Positions 25,301 to 32,800 of a stretch of 64,000 bases of DNA are shown here, piece after piece. This stretch comes from Haematobia irritans (lineage: Eukaryota; Arthropoda; Insecta; Diptera; Muscidae). Each line of letters starts with the position of its first letter. Positions within the stretch are counted from its first letter, which is position 1. Below the pieces are notes generated by a model. That model was not told where the DNA came from and made no database searches. It saw only the letters and a program-made list of their open reading frames with translations. Made by a program: the position numbers and the translations under genes. Where the stretch lies: positions 147,063,526-147,127,525 of the forward strand of contig NC_134397.1 of assembly GCF_050003625.1 (NCBI RefSeq), given 5' to 3'.

Positions 25301-28300
25301 ACCAAATTTTGACCGTATCACCCTTTAATATATTGATTTGTATGCTCACTTGATATTAAAATCTCTTTGAATCCACACTTTTACTACAATACAACTATCA
25401 GAATTGTATATTGTTTAACATATTCCTTTCTGGTGTGATACAGATGGAAACAGGGTCCTAATGAGGTTCATGAGCAGTTATCTATGGGATAGTCCTACTA
25501 AGTTGTTCCACGACGTGTCCTTTGTGATGAGTCCAATGACAAACCCATGTTAAAGTGACCGGTCCATTCCATACGCTTGGACCAGAACTGTGACTGGTCC
25601 ATACACACCAGGGACTAACCGTGTACCGGTCCTGGGGTTGATCCATTTCCCGTAGGGTACTTACAACACAGTTTCACTAAGTAAATGAAGAGACTTTGGT
25701 CAAACGACATTCAACTTAGTTATAAAGTCGTTTCTTTGAGCTCAAATAAACCCGAATTTATTAGAACCGTTGTGACATTGTCTCAAATCTATTTGTATTT
25801 GTTTGGACAGACATTTTAGACAAACAACATTGTCTGTCTAAAATGTCGGTCCTCAGAAAAGAAAAAAAATCTTTTAGAAAACTTATATATGTTACAATCA
25901 GTCAACGAGTAGTTTCAGCGCAAAAGGAGCATTTTAACGGCATTCAATTTTCTAGTCAATGTTCTATAAATTGTTAATTTTATTACAATGATTTTTTTAA
26001 TAAAATGAGTTATTAAACTAATTTTCACTAAGTTTTATAATTTCGGTTTTAACCGGTTAACCGGTTTCGGGATGACGGGATGGGATTTTCGGGATGACTG
26101 CATTGGAAGTGTAAAAAACTTGATGGGAATTCCGGAGTGCGCTTTAAAAGAAATTTTTTTGAAACAACTTCAAATTTTTTGCTGGGTAGTCATTATACAT
26201 CTCACCAATATTTTTGGCAAAATCGCCTATCAGGCAGCGACCCGTTGTAGCAGGTATCAGGAGTGATATCTGATGTATGAGTGATATCTGATGTCTTGAG
26301 AACACTAGCATATCTATTGTACGGTTTAAGTTTTAATGGGGCCATATTTGCTTGGTGTCGTTACAACCGTTGCAATTCTCCCATCGAACATTTCCCCTCA
26401 TAACAGCCTTCACATGCAGTAAGAGCAAGTAGCCATCCAACAGATTCTAGTTCCCCTGGAATATGTAAGGTAGTTCCTAGCCTTGCTACCTCATTCGATT
26501 CGCTAACTCACCAGCCTTTTTTAATTGCAAAAAAAAAATATTTAATAATATTATTTTTTTTGGAAATTTTCCACAGCCCAATGAAATTTTTCGTTTTTAA
26601 GTATGTCGCAAAGATTTTATGAGCTAAACGTGGGTATAAAGCGATTCCAAACAAGTAAGGAAAGTCTAAAGTCGGGCGGGCCGGATAATGCACTAGGGTG
26701 GAACACAATGTTAGTAAAAAACAAGTATATACAGCAATAAATTCGGCCGGGCTGAATTTTAAATACCCACCACCATGAATCAAGTATAATAGTTTAGTAT
26801 GAAAACTCTTCGTCGTAGTGGGTTACTTGATAATATATAGAATTGTAGGGGGTTTGATGACAAATCTTCTCCCAAACGAGCCAGCTCCCGAAGACAAACT
26901 TTAAAGATTCTACCTATGAATACCAGATAAGATTCTGGATTTATGAGAACCAATTTTGTTTGAGTTTTAGAGAAAATATAAACATATGGTGTATATGCTG
27001 AAATTACGCCTTGATTTAAAATTTTAAATCTGTAGATTTTTCCGCATTTATTTAAATACGATGAGTAAAATCTGGAACTTTTACTTTCAGTTTGAAGCAA
27101 TTTTCATGATCAGTTTTCATTTGACACAAATTTTAGAGACAATCGTTGAATAAACGAAAACACTTTATAAGAAAAAGAAATTTCGTTTGCCTAAAATTTT
27201 ATTATAGATTAATAATTTCTAGCAAATCGGATAAAAACTACGGATTCTAGAAGCCCAAGAAATAACGCCGGGAGATCGGTGTATATGGGGGCTATACCAA
27301 AACATGGACCGATAGGCACCATTTGCTACTCACATATTTGTGATCTTAAAATACCTCCAGATTTTCAATTTCAAACAAATCGGCCAGAAAATATAGAAGT
27401 AAAAATCGAGAGATCAGTCTATATGGGGGTTATACCAAAAAATGGACCGATATACCTCAATTTCGGTACTCTTATTCATGGTCTAAAAATACCTCTAGAT
27501 TTCGAATTTCAGGCAAATCATGTAATAAATACAGGCAAATCATGTAATAAATACAAAATGAAATTCTGAGTCGATCTAAGCATGTCCGTCCGTCCGTCTG
27601 TTGAAATCACGCTAACTTCCGACCGAAACAAGCTATCGACTTGAAACTTGGCATAAGTAGTTGTCATTGATGTAGGCCGGATGGTATTGCAAATGGATTA
27701 TATTGGACCACTTTTACGTATAGTCCCAAACCGGCCTCCAGATTTGGCTTGCGGAGCCTCTTGGAGGAGCAAAATTAATCCGATCCGGTTGAAATTTGGT
27801 ACATGGTGTTAGTATATGGTCTTTAACAAACATGCAAAAACTGGTCGACATCGGTCCAAAATTATATGTAGCCCCCATATAAACCGATCCCCCGATTTGG
27901 CTTGCGGACCTTCTAAGAGAAGCAAATTTCACCCGATCCGGTTGAAATTTGGACGTGGTGTTAGTATATGGTATCTAGGTTAGGTTAGGTTATGTGGCAG
28001 CCCGATTTATCAAGCTCACTTAGACTATTCAGTCCATTGTGATACCACAGTGGTGAACTTCTCTCTTATCACTGAGTGCTGCCCGATTCCATGTTAAGCT
28101 CAATGACAAGGGACCTCCTTTTTATAGCCGAGTCCGAACGGCGTTCCACATTCCAGTGAAACCACTTAGAGAAGCTTTGAAACCCTCAGAAATGTCGCCA
28201 GCATTACTGAGGTGGGATAATCCACCGCTGAAAAACTTGTTGGTGTTCGGTCGTAGCAGGAATCGAACCCACGACCTTGTGTATGCAAGGCGGGCATGCT

Positions 28301-29791
28301 AACCATTGCACCACGGTGGCTCCCTATATGGTATCTAACAACCATGCAAAAATTGGTCCATGCCGGTCTTAATTATGTATAACCCCCATTTAAACCGATC
28401 CCCAGATTTGACCTCCGGAGCTATTGGGGAGCAAAATTCATCCCGGTTGAAATTTGGTACGTGATGAAATTTGGTACATTGCGCTAGTATATGGCCGCTA
28501 ACAACCATGTCAAAATTGGTCCATATCGGTCTATAGTTATATATAGCCTATCCCCAAAAATAATCTAGCAAAATTTTATTTTTATAGAAAATTGTGTCAA
28601 AATTTTATTACTATAGAAAATTTTGTCAAAATTTTATTACTATTACTATTCGTTTTGTTTTGTTATTGTTGGTTTTTGTTCTTTAATCAGCTTAAAACCA
28701 TGCATTGACTAAACTACAAGTGTAGCTTAACCAACAGTGAAAAGAATGTTTGTCAAATTTATTTGGGCAAAGCCCTATTGACTGCAAGATGGTTGGATGG
28801 ACGCACGTTTCGGAATTACCTCATTCCTCATCAGCATCCTCTACTTGCCGCAAAACTATCAACCAATTATCAGAATAAATTCAGGCAGTTCATTAAACCC
28901 AACAATGAACCACACTTGAACCTTCCGAAAAAAGGGTTTGCATGATAGCCGGCTTATGCCGAAATAAATTCGTACAAACATATCCCTTTTCCTATGCCAC
29001 TGTCACATCATCGATTTGAGTGCAGTTGGCTGGGTTTATTTTGAGCGTGCTTCCTCTTTTTTCATTCGTTTTGTTTTGTTATTGTTGGTTTTAGTTCTTT
29101 AGGCATTGTTGTTGTTTTCTGATCTCAGCTTAAAACCATGCATTGACTAAAGGCTTCCAAGAAATTTAATGTTCCAAGAGCCTCCCGAGGATAAATCTGG
29201 GGATCGGTTTATATTGGGCCTATATATAATTATAGTCTAATATGGACCAATTTTTTCAAAGAATGTTAGAGACCATATGCTAATATAACGTACAAAATTT
29301 TAACCGAATCGAACGAAATTTGCTCCTCCAAGAGGCTCCGGAGGCCAAATCTGGGGATCGGTTCATATGGGGGCAATATACAATTATGAACCGATTTGGA
29401 CCAATTTTTGCATGGGCGTTAAAGGTCGTATACTAACACCACGTACCAACTTTCAATCAGATCTGATGAAATTTGCAATCAATCACGAAATTAATTTGAT
29501 TCAATTAATTTTTTAATTGACATGTCTTCAATTAATTGAAAGTCAATTAACAAATTTGTTGATACTATTAAGTTTTGTGATTGATTTTTGTTTCAATTAC
29601 AAAATTTGTTGAATCAATTAAATTTTTAATTGAATATTTTTTATACCCACCACCATAGAATGGTGACGGGGGTATAATAAGTTTGTCATTCCGTTTGTAA
29701 CACATCGAAATATCGATTTCCGACTATATAAAGTATATATATTCTTGATCAGGGAGAAATTCTAAGACGATATAACGATGTCCGTCTGTCC

Positions 29792-29825
<34 letters not shown>

Positions 29826-32800
29826 TGTAATCACGCTACAGTCTTCAATAATGAAGCAATCGTGCTGAAATTTTGCACAATCTCGTCTTTTGTCTGCAGG
29901 CAGGTCAAGTTCGAAGATGGGCTATATCGGTCCAGGTTTTGATATAGTCCCCATATAAACCGACCTCCCGATTTGGGGTCTTGGGCTTATAGAAATCGTA
30001 GTTTTCATCCAATTTGCCTGAAATTTGAAATCTGGAGGTATTTTATGACCATAAAGAGGTGTGCCAAAAATGGTGAGTATCGGTCCACGTTTTGGTATAG
30101 CCCCCATATAGACCGATCTCCCGATTTTACTTCTTGGGCTTATAGAAACCGCAGTTTTTATTCAATTTACTTGAAATTGGAAATCTAGAGGTATTTTAGG
30201 ACCACAAATACGTGTGCCAAAAATTGTGAGTATCGGTCCATATTTTGGTATAGCCCCCATATAGACCGATCTCCCGATTTTACTTCTTGGGCTTATAGAA
30301 AACGCAGTTTTTATTCAATTTACCTGAAATTGGAAATCTAGAGGTATTGTAGGACCACAAATACGTGTGCCAAAAATTGTGAGTATCGGTCCATATTTTG
30401 GTATAGCCCCCATATAGACCGATCTCCCGATTTTACTTCTTGGGCTTATAGAAACCGCAGTTTTTATTCAATTTATCTGAAATTGGAAATCTAGAGGTAT
30501 TGTAGGACCACAAATATGTGTGCCAAAAATTGTGAGTATCGGTCCATATTTTGGTATAGCCCCCATATAGACCGATCTCCCGATTTTACTTCTTGGGCTT
30601 ATAGAAACCGCAGTTTTTATTCAATTCACCTGAAATTGGAAATCTAGAGGTATTGTAGGACCGCAAATACGTGTGCCAAAAATTGTGAGTATCGGTCCAT
30701 ATTTTGGTATAGCCCCCATATAGACCGATCTCCCGATTTCGGGTCTTGGGCTTATAGAAACCGTAGTTTTTATCCAATTTGTCTGAAATTGGAAATCTAG
30801 AGGTATTTTAGGACCATAAAGAGGTGTGCCGAAAATGGTGAGTATCGGTCCATATTTTGGTATAGCCCCCATATAGACCAATTTCCCAATTTTACTTCTT
30901 GGGCTTCTAGAATCCGAAGTTTTTATTCTATTTGCCTGAAATTGGAAATCTAGAGGTATTTTCGGGTCACAAAGAGGTGTGCCGAAAATGGTGAGTATCG
31001 GTCCATATTTTAGTATAGCCCCCATAAGAACGATCTCCCGATTTAACTCCTTGGGTTTCTAGAAACCGTAGTTTTTATCTGATATGCCTGAAATTGTAAA
31101 TATTCTGGTATTTTAGGCTCACAAAAACGTGTATCGGATTAAGTTTTTATCGGTCCATTTGGTAATGCCTCCATATAGACCGACTTCACTTCTTGAGGGT
31201 GTAGGAGGCGCACTGATCATGAAAATTGCTTGAAACTCAATGTAAAATTTCCAGATTTTACTTCTACAGATTTAAGATTTCAAATCAAGACGTTATTTTA
31301 TAATTTTCTTGCACACTTACAAGAGATGTTAATGATTCCTCTAAACCTCAAACAAAAATGGTTCTTATAAATCCAGAATCTGATATAGTCCTCATAGGTG
31401 AAATCTTTAAATTTATCTTCGGGTAGTGTCCTCAAGTCCTCAAGCCCTCCTGAAATTTCAAAGGAAAACCTAATATTTGGTTCATGGTGGTGGGTATTTA
31501 AGATTCGGCCCGGCCGAACTTACTGCTGTATATACTTGTTTAAGACTCAATTAAGACTTTAATTTGAAAATTTTGTGAATTTTGTGTATATAAATAACAA
31601 CTACTTGTGCCTAGTTTCAAGTCGATAGCTTGTTTCGTTCGAAAGTTAGCGTGATTTCCACAGACGGATGGATAGCCGGACCGACAGATATATATCTAGA
31701 TCGACTCAGAATATATATACTTTATGAGGTCTTAGACCAATGTTTCGATGTGTTACAAACGGAATGACAAAGTTAATTTACCTCCCATCCTATGATGGAG
31801 GGTATAAAAATGAACCGGAGAACTCTTTTAAAGAGTATAGCCTGGGGAAATCCCCTGAATGGCAAAAAAATAAATATCCAATCTCAGTTGCATAAAAACA
31901 AATAAATGATAGAAAGTAAATATTTATAAGTCCTTAAAATCTGATCATAAAATTTATGTACGGGGATCACCCTCTACCTTCACTGCATATTTAAAAAATC
32001 CGAAAACTTGCAAATTGGGCAAATTGAGTTGCCCCTATCTACCGTTCAGTAAATTTCAAATAAATCAGAGAAGTTTGAAGAAATTCTGAAAACTTTCAAT
32101 TTTCAAAAAATCAGGCAAGGAGAAGGTGTAACTCCTCGAGCACACAATCACGTACCTTATATTCATTTACTCACCTACTCCCACGTTCCTTGTAAATTTC
32201 AAGTAAATCGGATGTCTTCTTCCTAGATCAAAAATCCAAAAAACAAATTTGGTGTTTTTTTTGTCCAGAGGCAACCCTAAACTTCTCTGAAATTTGAAGC
32301 AAATCGGAAAGAAGCAATTTGCAAACAGGCGGGCAATGGGGAGCTCCATCTTCCCGTCTAAATATTAAAAAATCTGGTACCCAATATTAACTTCATAAGC
32401 TCCCCCATGTCCTCTGTAAATTTCAAGTAAATCGGAGTAGTTTTGTTGTTTCACTGTGTTTAAAAAAGTCTTGCAAAGACGATGTCCCTTTCCTCGACCA
32501 AAAATAAAGTAGCAGATGTTTGTCTATACGTCACTCGCAGCTTTCCCTGAAAATGTCAAGCAATTCGCTAAACTTTGATCTAAGGGTGAGGTCTCTCTCT
32601 CTTTCTGACCAGATATCAAAAAATGAGGTACCCTATTTCCGACACGATCAAACTTTCGTTGTCTGAAAATATCGGTTCGGACGTCGTAAATAAGCTTTCA
32701 AGAAATTTTTTCATCGAATTCTGTAGATTTATATAAGTACTAATATTAAAAATATTTAATATCCTTTATGTGCCTAAAAGAAGTTATGTAGTCAGCATCT

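Larger units (their letters stand above)
24121..26085. mobile_element. Putative composite element with CCGGTTAACCGG ends
   Basis: The left part (24125-24245) holds AGGGTGTCCAAAACCGAC and repeated CGGTTAACCG/AACCGGTTTT motifs. The right end (26045-26085) has AACCGGTTAACCGGTTTCGG. A Tc1-like element lies inside at 24443-25325. 25440-25640 carries GGTCC/GGACC-type motifs. Terminal motif clustering suggests a hAT-like non-autonomous element, but no target duplication was found. Confidence 0.45.
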
